Source: Sipunculus nudus
Lineage: Eukaryota > Annelida > Sipuncula > Golfingiida > Sipunculidae
Length of the DNA: 64,000 nt
Assembly (NCBI GenBank): GCA_026874595.1
Contig: CM049316.1
Location: 78,897,676 to 78,961,675 of the forward strand
Direction of reading: 5' to 3'
Shown: piece after piece, positions 8,211-16,159 of the stretch
Layout: each line of letters starts with the position of its first letter
Numbering within the stretch: position 1 is the first letter of the stretch
Translations under genes and position numbers: made by a program
Notes under the pieces: generated by a model
What the model saw: only the letters and a program-made list of their open reading frames with translations
Database searches by the model: none
What the model was told of the DNA's origin: nothing

Positions 8211-9224
8211 TCAGGTTACCTCCAAAGCATGATTCGTCCTCAGCTCTGTCCAGCTGGACATCCATCTTCTATTCATTCTGTGGATTTTTTTTGGACCAGC
8301 AGTTCCCTGTGCAACATCCAACGGCCTCTCAGACGGTTTTTTGATCATTTCCACAGATACCCCCGAATGCGATTCCCCTGCAGGCTTCCCAAGTTTGTCC
8401 AGTTTGTCATGATTTTCGGATACCCATTGCTGGCATTCAGAGCATGCACAAAAAAAAGACGATCCGTTGGAGAAATTTGCTAACTTAACAGGTATAGCTT
8501 CTGATGGGCCTTCCACTAATGCATCAAATTTCTCCACAATAGTCGGAGCTGGGTTGCGTGCAGTCGCACCTGTTTTAGTCGCACCTTGTTTTGCCGCACC
8601 TTGTTTTGCCGCACCTTGTTTTGCCACACCTGTTTTTGCCGCACCTTGTTTAGCCGCACCTTGTTTTCCCTTCTGTTCCTGTTCCATCGTTTTTGAGGGC
8701 GGTAAGAACACATGAATGGTGATGTCTGATGCTCCATCTCCTACGTCCTTTTCATCAGGTTTGTCGGCCTTTTGTTCACGCGATTCAGCTGTTTGTGCAG
8801 GTTTGTCGGTCTTTTTGTCACGTGATTCAGCTGTTTGTGCAGGGTTGTCGGTCTTTTTGTCACGTGATTCAGCTGTTTGTGCAGCTGCTGCTGCTGCTGC
8901 TTTAGGGGCATCGTTACGTTCACATTCGTTTTTCTTGTCGTGTCCAGAATCACACTGGGACTGTATAGGACGTGACACTCTCTCTTTTAACTTTTCAACC
9001 CGGTCTGTCAAATCGGAAACACGTTTGGTCAGGCTGTCGATGTCTTTCTTGAGTAATCCTTCCATTCGGTCGAGTCCGGAGTGGATCATTTGCTCGGTCT
9101 GCTTACGATTAAGCTTCTGGTGCATAATGGGACGCACAATCTGCTTGCCTCTCCTTTTGTCACGGGCTGCGATTTCCTCTTTCGTCTGAAGTGTAAACAT
9201 GTCGTTCCCCTCGGCGCGATCCAT
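8211..9224 (-). CDS. Repeat-rich coiled-coil protein
   Basis: The protein is 337 residues from the ATG at 9224. The open frame begins at 9254 with GTG, too close to the TATTTAAG box at 9273-9281. Residues ~40-85 form a coiled coil (LTKRVSDLTDRVEKLKERV). There follow an Ala run, three tandem 14-residue repeats (AQTAESRDKKTDKP type) and, after a short linker, about eight five-residue K-Q/T-G-A-A units. A C-terminal CACSECQQW motif looks like a small metal site or redox pair. The repeat regions are highly charged and surely disordered. This composition suits a scaffold or tegument-like protein, but that is speculation. Tandem repeat number may vary between isolates. Confidence 0.75.
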   Translation of the reverse strand: MDRAEGNDMFTLQTKEEIAARDKRRGKQIVRPIMHQKLNRKQTEQMIHSGLDRMEGLLKKDIDSLTKRVSDLTDRVEKLKERVSRPIQSQCDSGHDKKNECERNDAPKAAAAAAAQTAESRDKKTDNPAQTAESRDKKTDKPAQTAESREQKADKPDEKDVGDGASDITIHVFLPPSKTMEQEQKGKQGAAKQGAAKTGVAKQGAAKQGAAKQGATKTGATARNPAPTIVEKFDALVEGPSEAIPVKLANFSNGSSFFCACSECQQWVSENHDKLDKLGKPAGESHSGVSVEMIKKPSERPLDVAQGTAGPKKIHRMNRRWMSSWTELRTNHALEVT

Positions 9225-9272
9225 CGTGTAGAGAGACTGTAGCGTGTCTGCCACACTCCCCTCGCGCCAACG

Positions 9273-9281
9273 CTTAAATAC
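9273..9281 (-). promoter_or_regulatory. TATA-like box of the gene at 8211
   Basis: GTATTTAAG on the minus strand, about 50 bases upstream of the ATG at 9224. The spacer beyond it (9282-9459) holds two copies of GAGTCATGCACC and a CTTGTTTACACTTGAG motif sharing the GTTTAC core seen in the 129-bp repeats. Confidence 0.5.
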
Positions 9282-9459
9282 CCTTCAAGGCTGAGTCATG
9301 CACCACGAGTCATGCACCGCGGGAGTGTCAAGCGACTTGTTTACACTTGAGAACACAAGAGCCGAAGCGGTCACGTGAGCTGAACAAACAAAAAAAAGCA
9401 ATTCATGTCACAGTACCGGTTAATCGTCTGCAGCACGTCAACGTTCCTGTCGAGGCAAG

Positions 9460-9999
9460 TTACAAGCGCATCAGGTCATACCCTAGTTTCTGCACCGTAT
9501 CAGTGATTGGAGAAGCCAAGTCCTGAGAGCCGGTGTAATGTAGGATGGCTTCGAGGATGATCCAATCTTCGAGGGGCCGTCGTTCCATGTGCGACATGAA
9601 CTGCGATCGCTGCTTCCTCAAAACAGGAGTCTTTTCCGTGATGATGTCTAACGTGGTTTTGCTGATGATTCCCCAGTGGAGGGCGTACTGAACCTCGTCG
9701 GGGACGTGCAGGAATACACGTTTCTCTGCCTGCACAAACGGCAGTCGCACGTCTCGGGACAATTTCCTAACGAACTTCTCATTCACCTGGTAACGCTTTC
9801 TGATCTCGTCCGCATGTGTTGGGCCGTGGGGGTACTTCTGCAGTAGCGCCCACAAGTCCGCATTCTGTCCTGTGCCGCTCGAGAGGAGGGCTTGCTCGTA
9901 ACTAGGCGGAGGCTCATGTCTATAGGCCTGCCCGTAAGGAGGCAAAGCGATGTTAGGTAGCGGTAGATCTGCGCAGTTCACTGTGCTGTTTGATGCCAT
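9460..9999 (-). CDS. PPxY-motif protein, head-to-head with a relative
   Basis: The protein is 179 residues from the ATG at 9999. The frame is open to an ATG at 10029, but TATAAG at 10041-10046 would put transcription start about there. The N-terminus is Pro-rich and holds a PPPSYEQA motif near residue 28. PPxY is the core ligand of WW domains and is used by viral late domains to recruit NEDD4-type ubiquitin ligases. The middle and C-terminus are predicted helical, with basic stretches and no Cys clusters. The leader and first residues (SIMASNS, DLPLP) resemble those of the divergent gene at 10639 (SIMALKS, DPPLP), while the remainder differs. Role is unknown. Confidence 0.68.
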   Translation of the reverse strand: MASNSTVNCADLPLPNIALPPYGQAYRHEPPPSYEQALLSSGTGQNADLWALLQKYPHGPTHADEIRKRYQVNEKFVRKLSRDVRLPFVQAEKRVFLHVPDEVQYALHWGIISKTTLDIITEKTPVLRKQRSQFMSHMERRPLEDWIILEAILHYTGSQDLASPITDTVQKLGYDLMRL

Positions 10000-10040
10000 T
10001 ATCGACCGAGGAATGACAACCGGGACCATGTGCCTCGTAA

Positions 10041-10046
10041 CTTATA
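10041..10046 (-). promoter_or_regulatory. TATA box of the PPxY gene
   Basis: TATAAG on the minus strand, about 42 bases upstream of the ATG at 9999. It supports that start over the ATG at 10029. Confidence 0.45.
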
Positions 10047-10140
10047 CGTTATGAGGAAAGTCGTATCACACTGTGCTGGCAGCAGCCCTCACAAACCACA
10101 CACGTTCACCAAGTCATACACACGCCTGTCCTGTGTCCTT

Positions 10141-10378
10141 AATCCGTCACATACACCCGTAAACAAGCTCATTAATCTTTCCTTGTCTGCCACGTCACGG
10201 CCTTGGAAACGTAGCAAGCTGTTTACGTATTGTTATAACTACCGTTGTTTCATACTGCTCCGTGACCTGCGTTGTTTCATACTGCTCCGTGATCTGAATC
10301 CGTCACATTCACCCGTAAACAAGCCAATCAATCATTTTTCCTTGTCTAACACGTCACGTCCTTGAAAACGTAGTAAAC
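10141..10378 (-). repeat. Two inverted copies of the 129-bp repeat
   Basis: The stretch between the head-to-head genes contains the reverse complement of the direct array at 11,440-11,861. One fairly full copy and a second, partly re-duplicated copy are seen (TTGTTTCATACTGCTCCGTGA appears twice, about 10,244 and 10,272). Each carries CACCCGTAAACAAG, a CCTTGTCT block and a CGTCC-TTG-AAACGTAG end. Position and orientation suggest a shared regulatory or replication element. Confidence 0.75.
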
Positions 10379-10522
10379 CAGGATTGATCAGTCATGTTGA
10401 TAACCGGTGAGTGTGATACTTCCCGGACACAGTAGAGACGTTTGTGTCGTGGCTGTTGTGCTCATGTCTGTTGCGTGTGCAGTACGAATTATTTTTGCCC
10501 CCCCCCACACTTACACCCCACG

Positions 10523-10530
10523 TATAAAAG
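10523..10530 (+). promoter_or_regulatory. TATA box of the gene at 10639
   Basis: TATAAAAG, a near-consensus TATA box, lies 109 bases upstream of the ATG at 10639. A C-rich tract (10500-10507) precedes it. Confidence 0.65.
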
Positions 10531-10638
10531 TTTCTCGGTGTCTCATGCAGAACCATACCAGTGTTGCAGCCCCTTCTGGCCACAGGAGTTATCAGTTAAA
10601 ATACACACGTGATCCTGGCTGCCATTCCCCAGTCTATC

Positions 10639-11196
10639 ATGGCTTTGAAGAGCATCGGACAGTGCAGAGATCCCCCGTTACCAACTGCGCCTCCACCACA
10701 AACTGTGCCCTCGCCTAGTGATGAAGAGATCGTCGACCCCACCGGTCAACCAACCCAAGATGGTTGGCAATGTCTGCACTGTCAAACCATGTTTAGGAGG
10801 TGGGACTGGATACTCGGCCGCATTCCGGCACAGTCTCGGTTCATCCGGCACGTTTGGGGGGAATGTGACTGTTACAAGGACTATTACGACAACGGCCGAT
10901 TAACTATGTGCAAGGGCGTAGCCGACTGGTGGAAAGAACAGTTTGTTCGGCACTGTTTCCCGTCTTACGCCCGGGAGATCAATCTCCGCCACTTCAGATT
11001 GGGTGTCAGGTACGACGGGCTTCCCTGTCTCGTATCCGTGAACGACACACCTGGTCAACAGTACTACATGGCATGGTTTGCGAAAAGGCGGATGAAAAAA
11101 GCGAAGGTACCACCGAAGGCTGCTTCTGTCCTGATAGACCACGACGTAACGGTGGTCGAGACGAAGGATGTTGGTACCAGTGAGGACGCTGCGTAA
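10639..11196 (+). CDS. Zinc-binding-type protein paired with the PPxY gene
   Basis: The protein is 185 residues from the ATG at 10639, which has a good context (ATCATGG); the longer frame begins with GTG. A Pro-rich N-terminus is followed near residue 45 by CLHC and, about 35 residues on, H..GECDCY, which could close a CCHC or treble-clef type zinc site. The C-terminal half is basic (KRRMKKAKV). The 5' leader is alignable with that of the divergent gene at 9999, so the two seem to descend from an inverted duplication of promoter plus N-terminus. Copies of a 129-bp repeat lie on both sides of this gene. Function is unknown; DNA binding would fit the basic, Cys-containing sequence but is inference. 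Confidence 0.65.
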   Translation: MALKSIGQCRDPPLPTAPPPQTVPSPSDEEIVDPTGQPTQDGWQCLHCQTMFRRWDWILGRIPAQSRFIRHVWGECDCYKDYYDNGRLTMCKGVADWWKEQFVRHCFPSYAREINLRHFRLGVRYDGLPCLVSVNDTPGQQYYMAWFAKRRMKKAKVPPKAASVLIDHDVTVVETKDVGTSEDAA

Positions 11197-11439
11197 GATG
11201 CGTGTGACGCCAAATATGGTGAACAAGCGTTTGACAGATGTATTGTATATGACGTGAGCGTGTAAAACCGAATGTTTATAACACTTGACCAGATTGCCGA
11301 GTCATGCATATGTTTTCACGCCACAAGTTAAAACGAAACGAATGACTCATATTGTGTACAGGAATCAGTGCTGCAGCCCAGTACATGTCATCGTGACAGG
11401 TGTAGAGCATTGCATAACTAGAGCGTATACTTTCAACGT

Positions 11440-11861
11440 GCTACGTTTTCAAGGACGTGGTGTGGCAGACAAGAGATGATTAATTGTCTTGTTTACGGGT
11501 GAATGTGACATATTCAGGCCTCAGAGCAGTATGAAACCAGGATAGCTTGATACATACGTAAACAAGATGCTACGTTTTCAAGGACGCAACGTGTCAGACA
11601 AGAGATGATTGATTGTCTTGTTTACGGGTGAATGTGACATATTCATGTCACAGAGCAGTATGAAACGACGGTAGTTATAACAATATGTAAACAACTTGCT
11701 ACGTTTCCAAGGCCGTGACGTGGCAGACAGGAGATGATTCATTGTCTTGTTTACGGGTTATTGTGACTTATTCAGGTCACAGAACAGTATGAAACCAGGA
11801 TAGCTTGAGACATACGTAAACAACCTGCTACGTTTCCAAGGACGAGATGTGTCAGAGAAGA
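11440..11861 (+). repeat. 129-bp direct tandem repeat, about 3.3 copies
   Basis: Units begin with GCTACGTTTTCAAGGACG at 11440, 11569, 11698 and 11827, an exact 129-base step, with the last copy cut off near 11861. Each full unit holds a CAAGAGATGATT-like block, CTTGTTTACGGGT, TGTGACATATTCA, an AGCAGTATGAAAC block and ACGTAAACAA. GTTTAC/GTAAAC therefore recurs twice per unit in opposite directions. The inverted partner lies at 10,141-10,378. Confidence 0.85.
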
Positions 11862-12704
11862 CGGGTACAGCAAAAACCATTCGTCACCCAGATGTATATT
11901 TTAGGCACATCCAATGCGAATGCACGAACATCGTTTGAACAGCCAGATGTTATATGGATCTGATCAGCCAGATACGACAAACATACTTATAGATGTTGAT
12001 AACACTTGATACTTCCAAACTCAGAAAACGAAATTTTAAATAAATGCATATGTGACAATATTCCAAAAATGTGTCTAAAAACTTGTTTTACTCGTTATTT
12101 TTAACAATGTTTTGCCTGAATCTACGTCACTATACGTGTGGAACTTATCACATGGAACTTATATAATGAATAAAATATGAAAGTTTTCACGGTCTTCTTT
12201 ATGCCATGATCATCCGCATATGTGATTCATGATTATTTTCTGATACATTTTATAAATACATACAGACACACAAAACATCCAGTTCAATTAAAGTATGTAG
12301 TCCGCAAAAATGTTGTTTTATGTGTGCAACATGAATCAGATAAATCCGTTGTCTATCTGATATAGTTCCACTTGTCGTCGGCAGGTGGCGATACTGACGC
12401 CAACATATTGGTCAGCAACACAAAATGGCCATTTGCCGGACAACGGTCTACACAACATTTACGAAATATATGCTAAAATCTTTGGAAAAATATGCTTCAA
12501 GCGTTCAACGAGTAACATTTGCGATATCTTTTTCAGTTTGCGCGTACATCTTGCACAAACGTGAAATCTGCCGCACACCAAAGATTTCAATGTGTCCACA
12601 ACCCTACTATATAAGCAGGCCGAGTCTATTATACTATCAGTTGAGAGCGCTCTATGGGCGCTTTTGGGTCCCAGACGGCTCCCCTGTGGGGGAGGGGGGG
12701 ACTT
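11862..12704. other. Noncoding stretch before the GC-palindrome array
   Basis: No supported ORF. It is AT-rich to about 12,330, with AATAAA-type strings near 12,036 and 12,168. From about 12,380 it becomes more balanced and includes a TATATAAG at 12,605. Nothing downstream of that box reads as a gene. Confidence 0.45.
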
Positions 12705-13210
12705 GAGGGCCTCGCCCCCTGTGTATATTCTTTTTAGGGATCGATCCCACATAAAGTATTATCCCCTGGGGGCGAGGCCCCCACCAAGGGGGTTCCATAT
12801 ATTTACTTATGGGGGCCTCGCCCCCAGTGTATATTCTTTTAAGGGATCGATCCCACATAAAGTATTATTCCCGGGGGCGAGGCCCCCACCACGGACCTTC
12901 CATATATTTCCTTATGGGGGCTTCGCCCCCGGGATATATTCTTTGTAGGGATCGATCCCACATAAAGTATTATCCCCTGGGGGCGAGGCCCCCACCACGG
13001 GCCTTCCATGTAATTCCTTATGGGGGCCTCGCCCCCTGTGTATATTCTTTGTTGGGTTCGATCCCACATAAAGTATTATCCCCTGGGGGCGAGGCCCCCA
13101 CCACGGGCCTTCCATGTAATTCCTGATGGGGGCTTCGCCCCCGGGGATAATACTTTATGGGGGATCGATCCCTACAAAGAATATACCTCGGGGGCGAAGC
13201 CCCCACCACG
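12705..13210. repeat. 106-bp tandem array of GC palindromes
   Basis: Five blocks headed by GGGCCTCGCCCC or GGGCTTCGCCCC begin near 12705, 12811, 12916, 13022 and 13128, a step of 105-106 bases. Each unit contains a second inverted GGGGGCGAGGCCCCC, a perfect GGGATCGATCCC palindrome and TATATTCTTT / AAAGTATTAT spacers. The last block runs in the opposite direction, so the array ends as a fold-back. Long frames in it on both strands are artefacts of the repeat. It could be a DNA structural element, a replication or packaging site, or an inserted satellite. Confidence 0.88.
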
Positions 13211-13282
13211 ACCCCTGTGGAGAAATTTCTATAGGGGCCTCGGTCCAAGCGGAGACCCTGAACGATCCCATAGTGCTTTGAC

Positions 13283-13603
13283 ATGCGTTGCACACCTGTG
13301 GCTTTTCCAGTACCGATGATATCCGATGAACACTCTTTAACCATTCACATGCGTCTCCGATCCCAACTAGGACTCCTGGTGAACAGGAACAACTGCGATA
13401 GGCGGTATCTTGCCAAAGAAAACGTGTTCGGAAAGGGAGGGTGTAGAAAACTGATCGTCGGGTCCGTCGAATGGGATAACTTGTTTTTCTCTTCCGGACA
13501 GCCATATCCAACACATCACTGCCATTTCCATTTCATGGGTGTGGACTTTTGTGGTTTGGAAAAGAGACACGTTATCTCCAAATCTGACATCAAAGACAAG
13601 TGA
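13283..13603 (+). CDS. Orphan ORF, possibly the 3' end of a truncated gene
   Basis: The frame is 106 codons and its TGA overlaps AATAAA (13603-13608), the same compact ending used by the gene at 15322. The C-terminal half reads as ordinary protein with four Cys and a His-rich HHCHFHF strand. Upstream the frame closes at 13271 just beyond the GC-palindrome array and there is no nearby TATA box, so the 5' part may have been replaced by the array. Overlapping minus-strand frames here lack comparable end signals. The product is not recognised. Confidence 0.42.
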   Translation: MRCTPVAFPVPMISDEHSLTIHMRLRSQLGLLVNRNNCDRRYLAKENVFGKGGCRKLIVGSVEWDNLFFSSGQPYPTHHCHFHFMGVDFCGLEKRHVISKSDIKDK

Positions 13604-13608
13604 ATAAA

Positions 13609-14031
13609 CGACACGCACCTCAAAAGACGACAAGGGGATCTACATCGAACGTGTTATATAACATACGGGACTACAATGGCGTGTAGTGCTTGGCACAACC
13701 ACACTGTCATTATATATACAATTTACACTGCTGGTGGCTTTACAAACCAGGCGGCAGAAAATGAGGAGGTAATATTTGAGTTAGAGTTCCTTGGAGCGAG
13801 CTGAGAAACACGTAGACATAACAGCGGACAGACTCATCAGCCGCACATACCCGCTTACTTCAGAAACATTATTACCGCGCAAACATAATTCAATTTAGCG
13901 AAACTGCGTCATATGACTATATTTGTTTTGGAGGGACAGTTATATCACGTGGCTGCCGCAATACGAGTCAGGGCGTGCAATGCGGGACGCTTGTGAGCAG
14001 CAAACGTACGAATAACGCGCTTTCGGCAAAG
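13609..14031. other. Spacer and promoter of secreted protein A
   Basis: No supported ORF. TATATCA at 13941 lies about 90 bases before the ATG at 14032. The leader block CGGGACGCTTGTGAGCAGCAA resembles the leader of the second copy near 15,233, so the promoter and leader were duplicated along with the gene. Confidence 0.5.
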
Positions 14032-14856
14032 ATGACACCGCTGCTGCCGATGTTGCATCTGTTCACACTGTTGGCAGGCTGCCTTTATGTGATTGAAGGC
14101 AGTCGCAAAGTCACTTTCCATGACTACGCGTCTTACACATCAGATAGAAAGATGTGCTCCAACCCTTACCAGTATCGAATCGAGGCGTACGACAACAAGA
14201 CACTGGAGTTCGGCGATGGTGACACGATCACTGTGCGGTGCCGTTTCGGATGCAATGTTCACAAGGAAGACCCTTGCCCTTCGGTTATGACCATGGGGTT
14301 CGGACTGTCCACAGGAGTACTCGAGCTGTTCAACATGTCGTCGCCGAGAGTGTTCGTAGAAAATTCCACCTCTGGACGGTCGAATGCCTTGTTCAACATA
14401 TCCGCCGACGAACTGCCCAACGGATTCTCTGCCGTGTATTGCGGCTGTGGATGTTTTGTTTGCTCCGCCCTAAGAAGCAGCGCCCTCTATTTGAAGGTGG
14501 TGGACACGGCCGCCCCAAGGAAACCCTCGCAGCCGAAGCAGGTCACAAAAACTCTCAAAACAAATTCTGTGACATGGAACACCCCTGCCGCTCCTGGAAC
14601 ATACCGGTACAAGGTGATCTACCAAAAGGTCCCTGACACAGAAAATCCACCGGGCAGCTCGGTTTACGATCCAAACTACAGGTGGGTTCCTCAGGTAGAG
14701 ACCCACGTCCACACCGTTGCCACCAATTCTGCGAAGCTCGTCCATGCTGAGCCGTCCACCAAGTATCTCGTGTACGTGGCCGCAGAAGTGAACCGCACGA
14801 ACCGTTGGTCCACGATATCGCGAGGTGGTTTCATAACTCCCGAACCATGTCCTTAA
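14032..14856 (+). CDS. Secreted Ig-like/fibronectin type III protein A
   Basis: The protein is 274 residues from the ATG at 14032; an upstream in-frame ATG at 13975 would spoil the signal peptide and lies at the expected transcription start. Residues 1 to ~22 are a clear signal peptide (PMLHLFTLLAGCLYV). Residues ~25-140 form a Cys-rich beta-type module, probably Ig-like, with a CGCGCFVC cluster and several N-glycosylation sequons. Residues ~148-265 match fibronectin type III (SVTWNTP, YRYKVIY, STKYLVYVAAEV, RWS). There is no transmembrane segment, so it is predicted to be secreted. Receptor-like secreted proteins of DNA viruses often bind host cytokines or matrix; that role here is inference. 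It is a tandem paralogue of the gene at 15322. Confidence 0.8.
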   Translation: MTPLLPMLHLFTLLAGCLYVIEGSRKVTFHDYASYTSDRKMCSNPYQYRIEAYDNKTLEFGDGDTITVRCRFGCNVHKEDPCPSVMTMGFGLSTGVLELFNMSSPRVFVENSTSGRSNALFNISADELPNGFSAVYCGCGCFVCSALRSSALYLKVVDTAAPRKPSQPKQVTKTLKTNSVTWNTPAAPGTYRYKVIYQKVPDTENPPGSSVYDPNYRWVPQVETHVHTVATNSAKLVHAEPSTKYLVYVAAEVNRTNRWSTISRGGFITPEPCP

Positions 14857-15321
14857 CACTATCTGAATGTCAAACGCGATTTCATAGTCAATTAATGCTT
14901 TTATTTTATGATGGCCAATAACATGTTTTCTGTTCTTTTGTATGTACCGTGTTTCACGTACATCTGTGTTTACATTTAACCTATGCCGAACATTGTTTCT
15001 CGTATGTGTATCTTTTTTCGTTGCGTCGTTTGTATTGATACTGGAATGTACCCTAATGCCGATATTGTTACGTCGCTTGCACCAGGAACATCATAAGATA
15101 ATATGAATCAGCAAGAACACGTCGGGTGATTATTTGTCGTGTTTTATGGGGGGGTTCATGTTTCCGATGTCACGTGACGGTACTCGCATGTTATATATGT
15201 GGTCGCAGCACGTCGACTCAGATCATTTTAAACGGGACGCTGGTGAGAAGCAAGCGTGCAGCAAACGGCCTCCAGCCCTTACCGTTGACTGTACGTAAGA
15301 CAAACCAGGAACGGAGACAAT
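14857..15321. other. Spacer and promoter of secreted protein B
   Basis: No supported ORF. TTATATATG at 15191-15199 lies about 125 bases before the ATG at 15322, followed by the leader block shared with protein A (CGGGACGCTGGTGAGAAGCAA). Confidence 0.5.
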
Positions 15322-16158
15322 ATGAGACCGCTACTGCCGTTGTTGCAACTGTTCACACTGTTTTTCTGCTTATATCTGGTTGAGGGCCGCCGCACCGTCA
15401 CGTTTTATGATTACGGCTTTTATGGCTCGGAGGACAGAATATGCTCCGACCGTTACCAGTATTTGATAGAGCCGTACGACAACGCAAATCAGGTGTTCGG
15501 CGATGGTGCCACGATCACTGTGCGGTGCCGTTTGGGATGCAAGGAAAACGCTGTTCACAAGGAAGACCCTTGCCCTTCGGTTACGACCATGGGGTTCGGA
15601 CTGTCAACAGGAGTACTCGACCTGTACAATATGTCGTCGCCCAGAGTGTTCGTTGAAAATTCCACCTCTGGGCGGGTGAATGCCTTGTTCAACATATCCG
15701 CCGACGAATTGCCCAACGGGATATCGGCCGTTTATTGCGGCTGTGGCTGTTTTGCATGTTCGAAGTTGAGAAGCCGCGCCCTCTATTTAAAAGTGAAAGA
15801 CTCGGCCGCTCCAACCAAACCCTCGCGCCCGGTGCAAGGTACGAAAACCGTCAAAACAAATTATGTGACATGGAAACGTCCCGCCACCCCTGGAAGATAC
15901 CGGTACAAAGTGATCTACACAAGGGTCCCTGTCAGTGCCAATTCACGAGGCAGCAGCTCTGTTTACGATCCAACCTACAGGTGGGTGCCTCAGATCAAGA
16001 GACACGTCCACATCGTTGACACCAATTCTGCGGCCCTCGTCCATGCCGTGCCGGCTACAATGTACGTGGTGTCCGTGTATGCAGAGGTTAACGGCACCAA
16101 TCGCTGGTCCCGTATATCGCGACCCGGTTTCTTCAAAACACCAGACCCTCGCCAATAA
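15322..16158 (+). CDS. Secreted Ig-like/fibronectin type III protein B
   Basis: The protein is 278 residues and a tandem paralogue of protein A. Residues 1-22 are a signal peptide (PLLQLFTLFFCLYLVEG). The Cys-rich Ig-like module has a four-residue insertion (KENA) just before the VHKEDPCPS block. The FN3 module (~150-268) keeps YVTWKRP, YRYKVIY and the RWSRIS end. The middle of the Ig-like module is almost identical to protein A at nucleotide level, whereas the signal peptide, start of the mature protein and FN3 part have diverged. The stop codon overlaps AATAAA. No membrane anchor is seen. It may be a secreted decoy or ligand; target unknown. Confidence 0.82.
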   Translation: MRPLLPLLQLFTLFFCLYLVEGRRTVTFYDYGFYGSEDRICSDRYQYLIEPYDNANQVFGDGATITVRCRLGCKENAVHKEDPCPSVTTMGFGLSTGVLDLYNMSSPRVFVENSTSGRVNALFNISADELPNGISAVYCGCGCFACSKLRSRALYLKVKDSAAPTKPSRPVQGTKTVKTNYVTWKRPATPGRYRYKVIYTRVPVSANSRGSSSVYDPTYRWVPQIKRHVHIVDTNSAALVHAVPATMYVVSVYAEVNGTNRWSRISRPGFFKTPDPRQ

Positions 16159-16159
16159 A
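16154..16159 (+). terminator. Polyadenylation signal overlapping the stop of protein B
   Basis: AATAAA includes the TAA stop at 16156-16158. The same economy is seen at 13601-13608 and, on the other strand, at 6603-6609. Confidence 0.65.

Noticed and set aside
8716-9189. 157-codon plus-strand frame opposite the repeat-rich gene
   Set aside because: It mirrors the repeats of the minus-strand gene (reads as alternating Ser/Ala/Phe) and has no TATA box or poly(A) signal.
12592-13344. Gly/Pro-rich frames across the GC-palindrome array on both strands
   Set aside because: The 106-bp step is not a multiple of three but the repeat lacks stops in several frames, so they arise automatically. Frames on both strands are equally long.
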